A DNA stretch of 15,996 nt from Desulfobacula sp. Lineage in GTDB: Bacteria > Desulfobacterota > Desulfobacteria > Desulfobacterales > Desulfobacteraceae. The stretch is taken from positions 1 to 15,996 of the forward strand of contig JABIYQ010000246.1 in the NCBI GenBank assembly GCA_018702715.1, given 5' to 3'. The notes under the pieces are model-generated. The model was not told the origin of the DNA and ran no database searches. It worked only from the letters and a program-made list of their open reading frames with translations. This document shows, piece by piece, positions 6,040 through 15,044 of the stretch. Numbering within the stretch: position 1 is the first letter of the stretch; each line of letters starts with the position of its first letter. The position numbers and the translations under genes were made by a program.

Positions 6040-9000
6040 ATGAAAAAAATTCAGGGATTTACAATTACCGGGGAATTGTACCGTTCACAAAGAACGATTG
6101 TCTTTCGGGCTGTCAATGATGACGACAACACACAGGTAATTTTAAAAACATTGTTGAACAAACATCCGTCCCCTGTGGAAATAGCAGGTCTTCAGCATGA
6201 ATACCTTTTGACAAAACAGGTCAAAGGCGCCGGTATCGTCCAGACTTATGGCCTTCAAAAATACGGGAACAGCCGGGTAATGGTGCTGGAAGATATTGGG
6301 GGAAAATCACTGAAAATTCTTCAGCATAAGCCTAGTACTTCCAGTCTCGTACCACCTACCTTGTCACCCATTTCCTTGAATATCTTTTTTGACCTGGCAC
6401 TGGGGCTGGCTAAAAGTGTCGGTGAAATTCATCGTCACCATGTAATACATAAAGATATCTGCCCCCCAAATATTGTATGGAACCGTCACACAGGGCAGAT
6501 CAGAATCATTGATTTTGGTATTTCAACCAAGCTTTCCCATGAACAGCAGGATTTGAAGTCCACGGCCATGTTGGAGGGATCTTTTCCTTATATGTCGCCG
6601 GAACAGACCGGCCGGATGAATCGAGAAGTTGATTACCGCACAGATTTTTATTCACTTGGGATTACCTTTTATGAACTATTAACCGGTTCATTGCCGTTTC
6701 AGGCTGAAGATATCATGGGATGGGTACATTGTCACATAGCTAAAAAACCGGCAGATCCCTGCTTTATGAATCCAGATATACCAAAACCCCTGGTACAGAT
6801 TCTGGAAAGGCTTATGGCAAAAAATGCAGAGGATCGTTACCAGAGTTCAAAAGGACTTGGCCGGGACCTTGAAGAAGTCCAAAGCCTTTGGCAGAAAAAA
6901 AAGGCTATGGATAAATTTATTCCCGGCCGGTTTGATATATCTGAGAAATTTCAGATTTCCCAGAAATTATATGGCAGGGAAAATGAAGTCGCTTCATTGA
7001 TGGAGGTTTTTGAGGATTCTGCATCTGGTAACACCCGATTTGTACTGGTGGCTGGATATTCCGGTGTTGGAAAAACCTCCCTGGTGAATGAAGTCCATAA
7101 ATCCATCGTGGAAAAGAAAGGGTATTTCATTAAAGGAAAATTTGATCAATTCCAGCGCAACATACCCTATAGTGCATTGTCCCAGGCCTTCAGGGATTTG
7201 ACAAGACAATTGTTTGGAGAGCCAAAGGAGCATCTGGATCTTTGGAAAAAAAAGTTGAAAAAAGTTCTTGGGATCAATGGTGGCATTATCTGCGATCTTG
7301 TGCCGGAGCTGGAACAAATTATCGATAAACAGCCCAAGATTGAACCCCTCAACCCAACGGAGGCCCAGAACCGTTTTCAGATAACCTGCCATCATTTCAT
7401 CAGTGTATTTGCCAAAAAAAGTCATCCCCTGGTGATCTTTCTTGATGACCTGCAATGGAGCGATATCCCCACCCTAAAGGCGGTTGCCGGATTGTTGAGA
7501 AGCACTGAAAAATTATCATTACTCATTATCGGTGCTTATCGGGACAATGAAGTTCATAAAGGTCATCCCCTGATGATTGCCCTGGATGAAATCCAAAACG
7601 AGAATGCCCAATCCAACAGGCTTTTGCATCAATTATTTTTAAAACCCCTTGAAACACCCGTTGTCAACCATCTCCTATCCGATACCCTTCACTGCGAAAC
7701 GGAGCAATGCAGTTCCCTGTCTGATTTGATGTATCTAAAGACCAACGGGAATCCATTTTTTCTCAATGAATTATTAAAAAAACTCTATCAGGAAAAATCA
7801 TTGAGGTTTGTTCATGAGAGGGAAAAGTGGGACTGGGATCTTGAAAAAATCCGCAATATGGCTATCAGTGAGAATGTGGTGGATCTAATGATAAAACGCC
7901 TTGAAATTTTATCGCAGGAGACCTACAAATCTCTTCAGATTGCATCCTGCATTGGCAATTATTTTGATCTTAAAACCCTTTGCTTGATTGAAGAAAAGCC
8001 TTCCTATAATGTTGCCCAAAGTTTGTGGCAGGCGGTTCAAAACCAGCTCGTTATTCCTCTGGATGATCAATATCGCCTGGTTCAGGCCAGTGCAATTGAT
8101 ATTGATGAAGTCGGTAATGATAGGGATGGATCACTGTCTGTTGTTAAAGATTCCACATGGTTGTTTGAAAAAGGTATTGATGACGTTGACGTTGGCTTCA
8201 GGTTTCAACATGACAGGGTGCAGCAGGCTGCCTATAACCTGATATCCAATGATAAAAAAGCCCAATTCCACCTGAAGATAGGCCGGTTGCTCCTGGAAAA
8301 TACTGCTGAACCGGATTTGGAAGAAAACCTGATTGACATTGTCCGGCATTTGAATGAAAGCCGTGACCTTATCGTGGATCGGCTGGAAAAAGACCGTCTG
8401 GTTAAATTAAACTTCATGGCAGGGAAAAAGGCAATGTCATCCATTGCTTATCGACCGGCCCTGGCATATTTTTCCATTGCAGTTGAATGCCTGCCTGCAA
8501 ATTCCTGGGAAGAGAACTACAGTCAAACCTTTAAGATTTTTAAGTCTTTTTCCGAATGTTCCTATCTTTGCGGTGAGTTCAATTCCGGGGAAAACTACAG
8601 CAATGCTTTACTCAACCATGCCCGAACTTCTTTTGAAAAAGCAGATATACATCGCATGCGCTTAATTTACTATACTATTATTGGAAACCCTGACGCTGCC
8701 ATTGTACAGGGCAGGAAGGGGTTACGTCTTCTGGGTATGAGGATTCCGGCAAAAGTAACTCAAATGACGGTGTTAAAGGAAGCAATGGTTGCCAAATGGT
8801 ACCTTGGAAAACGCAATATTTCCGATCTTATCCATTTGCCGGTGATAAATGATCCTGAAAAGAAAATGATTCTGGACATCTTGATGGAACTTGGACCGGC
8901 CGCCTATACGGCAGGCAATAACAATCTTCTGTCATTGTCCGCGATCAAACTGGCCCATTATTCCATACGTCATGGTAATGCACCGGCTTCTGCGTTTGGG

Positions 9001-12000
9001 TATCCATTTTACGGCTTTATCCTGGGGTTTGTATTCAATGATTTTAAATCTGGGTTTGAACTGGGGAAGCTGGGCCTGGAACTGAGTAGAAAATTTGACA
9101 GCAAAAATATTTATTGCAAGGCATTGGTGGTGAATGCGATTTTTATATACCATTTTAATCGTCACTGGAGAACATTGATACCAGAGCTTCAAAAAGCAAT
9201 TGAAGCCGGGATTCAGACCGGCGATTACCGGTATATGTCATATGCTGCAATAGTGCTGCCGATCTGGGGTATACAGTCTGATATTAAAGAGGCAGTCAGA
9301 CAGGTGGAAAAGACCCTATCCATAATGTCCGAGACAAATTATCATAGTTTTGCAACCCTTGCCGAAATTATCCAACAATTTTTACTGAATCTCCAGGGTC
9401 ATACCACCCATTATAACACTTTTGACAGTCATGGGTTTGAAGAAAAAAAATTCCTGGAAAAAATAAAAGATTTTCCATTAAGTCATACATTTTTTTATAT
9501 TTACAAACTCTGGCTCTGTTTTTTATATGAAGATGCGGTTGGCGCCCAAAAATATCTGGGCCTTGCTGATAAATGGATTTCAGCACTTGTATCGGCAAAC
9601 CAGAATGCAGATTTTTGTCTGTTTGCTTTTTTGACAACAGCCCGCCTGATGCCAAAAATGGGATTGAAGAATAGAATTTTTGCATGGTTCCGGTTGAGAA
9701 AAGAGCTTCGGCAGATGCGGATATGGGCTGATCACTGCCCTGACAATTTTCAACATCGACGGTATATGATGGAAGCTGAGATGGCAAGGTTGTCAAACAA
9801 ACATGGCCTAGCGCAAAAACGATATAGCCAGGCTGTTAATACTGCCAGAGAAAGCGGGTTTCTCAGTGATGAAGCACTGACCAATGAACTTGCGGGCCAA
9901 TATTATCTGATGAATGGCAATGAACAGGTTGCCGGTTTTTACATGAGATCTGCCCATACCATTTATACCCGATGGGGAGCATCTGCCAAGGTAGAACAAA
10001 TGGAAAAACACCATGGTTATCTCATGGCAGATAAAAAAGCTGTGGAAGAAGGGGATACGGATCAGGTGGTATCTGATTTGAGTTCACAATCATATATATC
10101 TTCGGATGTATTGGATTTGAATTCAGTCATAAAAGCCTCCCAGGTGATTTCAGGCGAGATCATCATGGAAAAACTGCTTAAAAATCTAATGCTGATTCTT
10201 ATTGAGAATGCCGGTGCCCAGAAAGGGGCCTTGATTTTGAGTGAATCAGATAAGCTGGTGGTTCATGCCAGGATAATAGCGGGTGAGGATAAAATAGTAG
10301 AATTAAAGCCTCAGCCCCTTAAAGACAGTAAAGATCTGGCCATATCCATTGTCCAGTTTGTAAGCCGCAGCCGGGAAAGTGTGGTGTTGAATTCCGCGGC
10401 AAGGGAAGGACAATTTGTTCAGGATGACTATATCCGGGCAAACAGACCCTGGTCTGTCCTGTGTCTCCCCGTGATTTACCTTGGCGGAATAACTGGAGCT
10501 CTGTATATGGAAAATAACAGGGCCAGGGGGGCATTCACACCAGACCGTGTCAGGGTTTTGCAATACCTGGCTTCCCAGGCTGCGATTTCCCTGGAAAATG
10601 CAAGGCTGTATAATCAGCTTCAGGAATCAAACCAGAAATATCACAGCATCTATGCCAATGCAGTAGAGGGGATTTTCCAGTCTTCCCCGGAAGGGACCTT
10701 TATCAGTGCAAACCCCACAATGGCAGATATTCTAGGCTATGAATCTTCTGAAGATTTAATCAATAATATAAAGGATATTGGAAAAGAGCTTTACGTAGAC
10801 CCTGAAGATCGAAAATTATTTCGCAGCACAATTGAAAAACAAGAAAAAATCATAGAATTTGAAACACGTTTTTATCGAAAAGACGGCAGCATTATATGGA
10901 TATCCAACAATGCCCGGATTGTTCGGGATTTAAAAAACAGGGTGTTGTATTATGAAGGTTCATTTTTGGATATTACAAAAAGAAAGCAGGCCCAGCAGTC
11001 ATTTGAAGAGACCATGGAGCGGTATCAGCTTCTCATGGAAGCATCTCCTGATCCCATTACAGTTTATGATCCAAAGGGGATGGTTACCTACGTAAATCCT
11101 GCATTTATAAATACATTTGGTTGGTCTTTTTCTGAGCTGCTGGGCAAACAGCTTGATTTTGTACCAGTGCATGAGAAAGATAAAACAGACAGGGCTGTGG
11201 CACAGACCCTTGCCGGAGAAAAGGTGTTGATTGAAAGCCAGAGATTGACAAAACAGGGAATACTTTTGGATATCCTACTCAGTGCGGCCCGGTTTAATGA
11301 TCCGGAAGGGAATCTTGCCGGGATCATTGTTGCCTCCCGGGATATTACGGCAAGGAATCGTTCGGTAAAACTGGCACAGGATAAACATGCAGCAGAGGCA
11401 GCCAATGAAGCCAAAACACAGTTTCTGGCAAGTATGAGCCATGAGATCAGGACCCCGATGAACGCAATTCTTGGAATGGCGGACTTGCTCTGGGAGACAC
11501 CATTGGATCGGGAACAAAAAAAATATGTGAAGGTGTTCAAAAGAGCCGGGGAGAATTTACTGGGTATCATCAATGATATTTTGGATATCTCAAAAATAGA
11601 GGCCGGGCAGGTAGAGATGGAGATGGTTCCCTTTAACCTTAAGATCCTGGTTAAAGGCATTTGTGAGATGATGACAATTAACGCCAGTGAAAAAAATCTG
11701 GAGCTTGATTACCGATTGCACCCGGATGTACCAATTGCCCTTTTGGGTGATCCGTCCAGATTGCGCCAGATTCTGGTAAATCTTATGGGAAATGCCATAA
11801 AGTTTACCCATTCAGGCCAGGTAACCCTGGAAGTAAAAATAAACGGAGACCCGGCAGAAAAAAAACCCCCAGACACAGAGGATTTGCAATTTGTTGTAAA
11901 GGATACGGGTATCGGCATCCCAAAAAAAAAGCAGGCCTATTTATTTGAACGATTTACCCAGGTGGATTCTTCCACTACCCGGGAATACGGTGGTACAGGC

Positions 12001-12585
12001 CTTGGTTTGAATATCTGCAAACATCTGGTGGAGATGATGGGCGGACAGATCAAGGTGGAGAGCATTGACGGTAAAGGTTGCAAATTTATATTTAATGCAT
12101 TGTTTGGAACAGATCCCCGGGCAATAATTGAAATTGACGAATCCACACCACCGCAGAATCTAAAACCTAAAGTAAAATCCGATATCACCCTTGAGCCTCT
12201 GTTTTTAAGTATCCTAGTAGTGGATGACGGCCAGGAAAATCGTATAGTGGTCAGGGCTTATTTGAAAAAAACCGGGTATGATCTGACCATGGCTGAAAAT
12301 GGCCAGATAGGATTTGAAAAGTACAAAGCCGGCTCCTTTGATCTGGTATTGATGGATATGCGCATGCCGATAATGGACGGATACACAACCACAAGAATGA
12401 TACGGGAATGGGAAATCAGCAAGGAAAAGAAGCCTGTACCAATTATTGCGCTTACGGCCCATGCCTTGAAAGAGGATAAACAAAAATGCCTGGCCGCAGG
12501 GTGCAGTGATTACCTTTCCAAACCGGTAAAAAAGAAAGATCTCTTAAATATGATAAATCTATATAAGGCCCCAAAGGAAGGTTAA
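6040..12585 (+). CDS. Giant trifunctional Ser/Thr kinase - AAA ATPase - sensor histidine kinase with receiver
   Basis: This 2181-residue soluble signalling protein has the architecture of the HstK-like family of cyanobacteria and other bacteria. Domains in order: a Ser/Thr kinase (about 6-285) with Lys36, HKD catalytic loop (137-139), Asn144, DFG (158-160) and the family-typical SPEQTGRMNR (186-195); an AAA/STAND-type ATPase with Walker A GYSGVGKT (339-346) and Walker B LVIFLDD (464-470); a long helical, TPR-like region (about 790-1330); GAF (about 1360-1520); two PAS domains (about 1531-1650 and 1656-1770); HisKA with His1801; HATPase_c with Asn1918, DTGIGIP (1955-1961) and GGTGLGL (1984-1990); and a receiver with acceptor Asp2106. 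The kinase lacks a clear glycine-rich loop, as is common in this family. No signal peptide or membrane span is seen. It is transcribed divergently from the Hpt operon and ends in a module very like that operon's kinase. The input signal and Ser/Thr substrates are unknown. Confidence 0.95.
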   Translation: MKKIQGFTITGELYRSQRTIVFRAVNDDDNTQVILKTLLNKHPSPVEIAGLQHEYLLTKQVKGAGIVQTYGLQKYGNSRVMVLEDIGGKSLKILQHKPSTSSLVPPTLSPISLNIFFDLALGLAKSVGEIHRHHVIHKDICPPNIVWNRHTGQIRIIDFGISTKLSHEQQDLKSTAMLEGSFPYMSPEQTGRMNREVDYRTDFYSLGITFYELLTGSLPFQAEDIMGWVHCHIAKKPADPCFMNPDIPKPLVQILERLMAKNAEDRYQSSKGLGRDLEEVQSLWQKKKAMDKFIPGRFDISEKFQISQKLYGRENEVASLMEVFEDSASGNTRFVLVAGYSGVGKTSLVNEVHKSIVEKKGYFIKGKFDQFQRNIPYSALSQAFRDLTRQLFGEPKEHLDLWKKKLKKVLGINGGIICDLVPELEQIIDKQPKIEPLNPTEAQNRFQITCHHFISVFAKKSHPLVIFLDDLQWSDIPTLKAVAGLLRSTEKLSLLIIGAYRDNEVHKGHPLMIALDEIQNENAQSNRLLHQLFLKPLETPVVNHLLSDTLHCETEQCSSLSDLMYLKTNGNPFFLNELLKKLYQEKSLRFVHEREKWDWDLEKIRNMAISENVVDLMIKRLEILSQETYKSLQIASCIGNYFDLKTLCLIEEKPSYNVAQSLWQAVQNQLVIPLDDQYRLVQASAIDIDEVGNDRDGSLSVVKDSTWLFEKGIDDVDVGFRFQHDRVQQAAYNLISNDKKAQFHLKIGRLLLENTAEPDLEENLIDIVRHLNESRDLIVDRLEKDRLVKLNFMAGKKAMSSIAYRPALAYFSIAVECLPANSWEENYSQTFKIFKSFSECSYLCGEFNSGENYSNALLNHARTSFEKADIHRMRLIYYTIIGNPDAAIVQGRKGLRLLGMRIPAKVTQMTVLKEAMVAKWYLGKRNISDLIHLPVINDPEKKMILDILMELGPAAYTAGNNNLLSLSAIKLAHYSIRHGNAPASAFGYPFYGFILGFVFNDFKSGFELGKLGLELSRKFDSKNIYCKALVVNAIFIYHFNRHWRTLIPELQKAIEAGIQTGDYRYMSYAAIVLPIWGIQSDIKEAVRQVEKTLSIMSETNYHSFATLAEIIQQFLLNLQGHTTHYNTFDSHGFEEKKFLEKIKDFPLSHTFFYIYKLWLCFLYEDAVGAQKYLGLADKWISALVSANQNADFCLFAFLTTARLMPKMGLKNRIFAWFRLRKELRQMRIWADHCPDNFQHRRYMMEAEMARLSNKHGLAQKRYSQAVNTARESGFLSDEALTNELAGQYYLMNGNEQVAGFYMRSAHTIYTRWGASAKVEQMEKHHGYLMADKKAVEEGDTDQVVSDLSSQSYISSDVLDLNSVIKASQVISGEIIMEKLLKNLMLILIENAGAQKGALILSESDKLVVHARIIAGEDKIVELKPQPLKDSKDLAISIVQFVSRSRESVVLNSAAREGQFVQDDYIRANRPWSVLCLPVIYLGGITGALYMENNRARGAFTPDRVRVLQYLASQAAISLENARLYNQLQESNQKYHSIYANAVEGIFQSSPEGTFISANPTMADILGYESSEDLINNIKDIGKELYVDPEDRKLFRSTIEKQEKIIEFETRFYRKDGSIIWISNNARIVRDLKNRVLYYEGSFLDITKRKQAQQSFEETMERYQLLMEASPDPITVYDPKGMVTYVNPAFINTFGWSFSELLGKQLDFVPVHEKDKTDRAVAQTLAGEKVLIESQRLTKQGILLDILLSAARFNDPEGNLAGIIVASRDITARNRSVKLAQDKHAAEAANEAKTQFLASMSHEIRTPMNAILGMADLLWETPLDREQKKYVKVFKRAGENLLGIINDILDISKIEAGQVEMEMVPFNLKILVKGICEMMTINASEKNLELDYRLHPDVPIALLGDPSRLRQILVNLMGNAIKFTHSGQVTLEVKINGDPAEKKPPDTEDLQFVVKDTGIGIPKKKQAYLFERFTQVDSSTTREYGGTGLGLNICKHLVEMMGGQIKVESIDGKGCKFIFNALFGTDPRAIIEIDESTPPQNLKPKVKSDITLEPLFLSILVVDDGQENRIVVRAYLKKTGYDLTMAENGQIGFEKYKAGSFDLVLMDMRMPIMDGYTTTRMIREWEISKEKKPVPIIALTAHALKEDKQKCLAAGCSDYLSKPVKKKDLLNMINLYKAPKEG

Positions 12586-12676
12586 TCCAGCAACACAAAA
12601 AAAATATGGAGAATAGATAAAAATCAGAACAAAAAATAATTCAAAGATAAGTACCCAATGGTTGTTCTTTGAAACT

Positions 12677-12699
12677 ATGAATTCTGATGGAAAATTCAT
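12677..12699. terminator. Weak AT-rich hairpin between convergent genes
   Basis: ATGAATT (12677-12683) and AATTCAT (12693-12699) form a seven-pair stem with a nine-base loop, in the 126-base gap between two convergent genes. There is no strong GC core and no clean T-run on either side, so this is at best a poor terminator. Nothing better was found in the gap. Confidence 0.25.
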
Positions 12700-12711
12700 G
12701 AAGACCTTACT

Positions 12712-13752
12712 TTACCTTAGAATAAACCCTTGATTTAAAGGGTCATCCGGATCAATTAAAAATTCATGTACCCCTGTAATGTATGCACTGCCCGTAACTT
12801 TTGGGATAATGGCCCTGTAATTTCCCACCTGTGTCAGTTCGGCAATTTCACCAATAAAACTTGTGTTGATAAGACTGTTAATAACAATATCATCTCCAGG
12901 TTGTATTTTATTTCGTTTATTGAGAATGGCAAGTCTTGCACTTACACCGGTCCCAGTCGGGCTTCTGTCAACTTCTCCTTCAGCAAATATGCAGCAGTGC
13001 CTTGAATGGATATTTTCAAGTTCAGGATCATCAACAAAGATCGTTCCATATAAAAACCCCAGATCCTTTTCAACCAGATCCTTTTCAAGGGGATGGATGA
13101 TTTTTTTTGAGGCCATGATAGCATTTTTAATCCTCCTGCCCTTTTGAACAAGTTCGGGAAAATATTCAGGGGTGCAGCAAAGACCAAGATCACGGGCATT
13201 GACAAAGGCATAAAAGGCACCGCCAAACCCAAGATCATAGGTAACCTTCCCTATTTCCGGGACGTCAACAACAGCATCCAGTTCCAAAGCAAAAGAGGGC
13301 ACGTTTGTAAAGCTTACAGACGTAACACGGTCTTCAATCATATTTGGAATGGCAGTTACCAAACCTGCCGGAGTATCAATCCTGATCTTTTGGCCCGGGG
13401 TTTTGATTTTAACAAATCCCGTTTCAACTGCAATGGTTGTGATGGCAATAATGCCATGCCCGCACATGGTGGAAAATCCTTCATTATGGATAAAAAGAAT
13501 TCCGAAATCAGCATCTTTTGTCACTGGTTTTGTGACAATACACCCATACATGTCAGCATGGCCCCGGGGTTCATACATGAGAATTTTTCTGATACCATCC
13601 AGATATTTTTTTGCATATCTTCTTTTTTCAAGAATTGTTTTCCCGAGGGGTTCCGGCACCCCGGAAGTGATTACGCGGAAGGGTTCTCCGGCAGTATGGG
13701 AGTCAATTGTTTTTATTTTTTTATATCTGTTATTGGGTATAAATGTTTTCAT
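12712..13752 (-). CDS. Proline racemase family enzyme, probably trans-3-hydroxy-L-proline dehydratase
   Basis: This 346-residue cytoplasmic enzyme belongs to the proline racemase fold family: DSHTAGEP near the N-terminus (17-24), MCGHG with Cys97, and DRSPTGTGVSAR (262-273). In racemases and 4-hydroxyproline epimerases the second site is DRSPCGTG with a second catalytic cysteine. Here the position is Thr266. A Cys/Thr pair is the known signature of trans-3-hydroxy-L-proline dehydratases, which yield delta1-pyrroline-2-carboxylate. That assignment is from motif knowledge and not a measured activity. The start lies one base after the prmA stop (TAA-A-ATG), implying translational coupling, and there is no strong independent Shine-Dalgarno. 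No pyrroline carboxylate reductase, transporter or regulator for hydroxyproline use lies in the window, so its pathway context is missing. Length is normal for the family. Confidence 0.88.
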   Translation of the reverse strand: MKTFIPNNRYKKIKTIDSHTAGEPFRVITSGVPEPLGKTILEKRRYAKKYLDGIRKILMYEPRGHADMYGCIVTKPVTKDADFGILFIHNEGFSTMCGHGIIAITTIAVETGFVKIKTPGQKIRIDTPAGLVTAIPNMIEDRVTSVSFTNVPSFALELDAVVDVPEIGKVTYDLGFGGAFYAFVNARDLGLCCTPEYFPELVQKGRRIKNAIMASKKIIHPLEKDLVEKDLGFLYGTIFVDDPELENIHSRHCCIFAEGEVDRSPTGTGVSARLAILNKRNKIQPGDDIVINSLINTSFIGEIAELTQVGNYRAIIPKVTGSAYITGVHEFLIDPDDPLNQGFILR

Positions 13753-13753
13753 T

Positions 13754-14689
13754 TTATTTATTCACTTTCTTTTTGACGGCAAGGCAGACCCATTCATCCG
13801 TGTATTCTTCATGGATAACAAAAAGGTTATTGTCTTTAAGTGCCGACAAAACATCGTTTTGTCGCTCCCGGATAATACCGGAGAGGATTAATACAGTTTC
13901 TTTTGTCATCCGAATTGATATTTCCGGCAAAAGGGTCACAATGACCTGGGCAATAATATTTACAGCAATAAATTCAAAGGGTGCAGGATCTATTTTATCC
14001 AATGTTGTACACAATAGATTAACCATTTCAGGATCAATGTCATTTATATCCAGATTTTTTTTTGCCACATCGATGGCCACGGGGTCAGTATCAATTCCTA
14101 AAAGTCGCTTCGCACCCAGTCCGGCAGCAGCAACCATCAAAATTCCCGACCCAGTTCCAACATCCAGAATGCTTGAACCGGGTTGAAGAAATTTTTCAAT
14201 CAATTTGATACACATGGCAGTTGTGGGATGTGTGCCCGTGCCAAATGCCATGCCCGGATCAAGAAGGATAACAATTTCTCCCTCTCTTGCCACATGGTCT
14301 TTCCAGACAGGCTTTATGGTTATCGAGTCAGTAATCGGGGTGACTTCAAAATATGCTTTCCAGGCATGTGCCCAGTCCTCTTCATCAACAATTTCAGTCT
14401 TGATATCAATCTTTATATTCAAATGGGACAGGTTTGATGTTTTTACTCTTATTTGTTCAAGTAAGATGTCAGACGAATCAGACGAATCAATAAGGGGGAG
14501 AAAGCCCTCAATGGAATAAATTTCAGGCTTTGGTAATGTGTTTGTACCAAAGCCTTCATCCGGTTCATCCAAAGGGATATTACACACCACTCCTTTAAGG
14601 TTAAATGAAAAGAAAATATCAATAATCAACTCTTCTGCTAAAATTAGATTTTCTGCATCAAATTGGACAATAACTTTTTTGAATTTCAT
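13754..14689 (-). CDS. prmA: Ribosomal protein L11 methyltransferase (PrmA)
   Basis: This 311-residue protein is slightly longer than the usual ~290. It has the family hallmark DPGMAFGTGTHPTT (144-157), the SAM-binding motif I ILDVGTGSG (174-182), an acidic end of strand two (GIDTDP, 198-203) and VNII (243-246) at the PrmA-specific active-site loop. PrmA trimethylates ribosomal protein L11 in the cytoplasm using S-adenosylmethionine. The N-terminal third (1-120) is poorly conserved, as expected for the substrate-recognition domain, and includes a DSSDSS run (68-73) encoded partly by a tandem 9-base repeat (14469-14486). It is the first gene of a two-gene unit with the hydroxyproline dehydratase-type gene. 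The Shine-Dalgarno is weak (AAGAAAG region). A second PrmA-like gene is divergent from it, so it must be asked which of the two modifies L11; this copy has the classic motifs. Confidence 0.9.
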   Translation of the reverse strand: MKFKKVIVQFDAENLILAEELIIDIFFSFNLKGVVCNIPLDEPDEGFGTNTLPKPEIYSIEGFLPLIDSSDSSDILLEQIRVKTSNLSHLNIKIDIKTEIVDEEDWAHAWKAYFEVTPITDSITIKPVWKDHVAREGEIVILLDPGMAFGTGTHPTTAMCIKLIEKFLQPGSSILDVGTGSGILMVAAAGLGAKRLLGIDTDPVAIDVAKKNLDINDIDPEMVNLLCTTLDKIDPAPFEFIAVNIIAQVIVTLLPEISIRMTKETVLILSGIIRERQNDVLSALKDNNLFVIHEEYTDEWVCLAVKKKVNK

Positions 14690-14762
14690 GGATAAGAACT
14701 CTTTCTTGTGTTTTTAAAAAATAAAGATTATTTGTAACTATTCAGCTCTTATGTTTGAAACC

Positions 14763-14844
14763 GCCCTATGCAATGGATATTTTTGGTGGATATTTGTTTC
14801 GATGCTAAACGCTTAACCTCCTGCAAATATCCATCAGACAGGGC
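14763..14844. repeat. Imperfect inverted repeat upstream of prmA
   Basis: The arms 14763-14782 and 14825-14844 are reverse complements at 16 of 20 positions, including the ten-base core ATGGATATTT and the outer GCCCT, around a 42-base centre. A third TGGATATTT (14787-14795) repeats the left arm core 13 bases on. It lies in the divergent gap between the two methyltransferase genes. It may be a remnant of a small mobile repeat or a regulator-binding region; no coding potential was seen. Confidence 0.5.
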
Positions 14845-14874
14845 TTTGAGATAAGGTCTTTTAACGGGCTAAAT

Positions 14875-14897
14875 AATTATGATTATTTTTCATAATT
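14875..14897. repeat. Perfect 8-bp dyad in the prmA / prmA-like gap
   Basis: AATTATGA (14875-14882) and TCATAATT (14890-14897) are perfect inverted arms around TTATTTT. Symmetry of this size, central in a divergent promoter region, is the form a repressor or activator site takes. The very AT-rich setting makes chance occurrence possible. Confidence 0.35.
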
Positions 14898-14976
14898 GTG
14901 CAATTGTCAAATTTAATTTTACAAGATGGGAATTTGATGGGGATAAAGACGATAGAAACACTCGGTTGTCTATTTT

Positions 14977-15009
14977 TAAATCCAGTTATAAATCCAGTTT
15001 TAAATCTGG
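14977..15009. repeat. Three tandem 12-bp units upstream of the prmA-like gene
   Basis: TAAATCCAGTT occurs at 14977-14987 and again exactly at 14989-14999. A diverged third unit TAAATCTGG lies at 15001-15009, all on a 12-base period, 36 bases before the ATG at 15045. Helically phased short repeats directly before a gene suggest binding sites. The middle overlaps a weak promoter candidate, TTGTCT (14966-14971) and TATAAA (14987-14992), with a short 15-base spacing. Together with the two dyads above this covers the 355-base gap 14690-15044. Confidence 0.45.
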
Positions 15010-15044
15010 GCTTTTCCGCCCTGAAAAAAGAAACAGAATAAATA

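Noticed and set aside
11088..11660. 190-aa open frame on the - strand inside the giant kinase
   Set aside because: It is antisense to conserved PAS and HisKA coding sequence, and its serine/proline/isoleucine-rich translation is typical of a shadow frame.
13144..13891. Overlapping + strand frames of 210 and 180 aa
   Set aside because: They run antisense to the dehydratase and prmA genes, which have full family motifs. Neither frame shows a recognisable domain.
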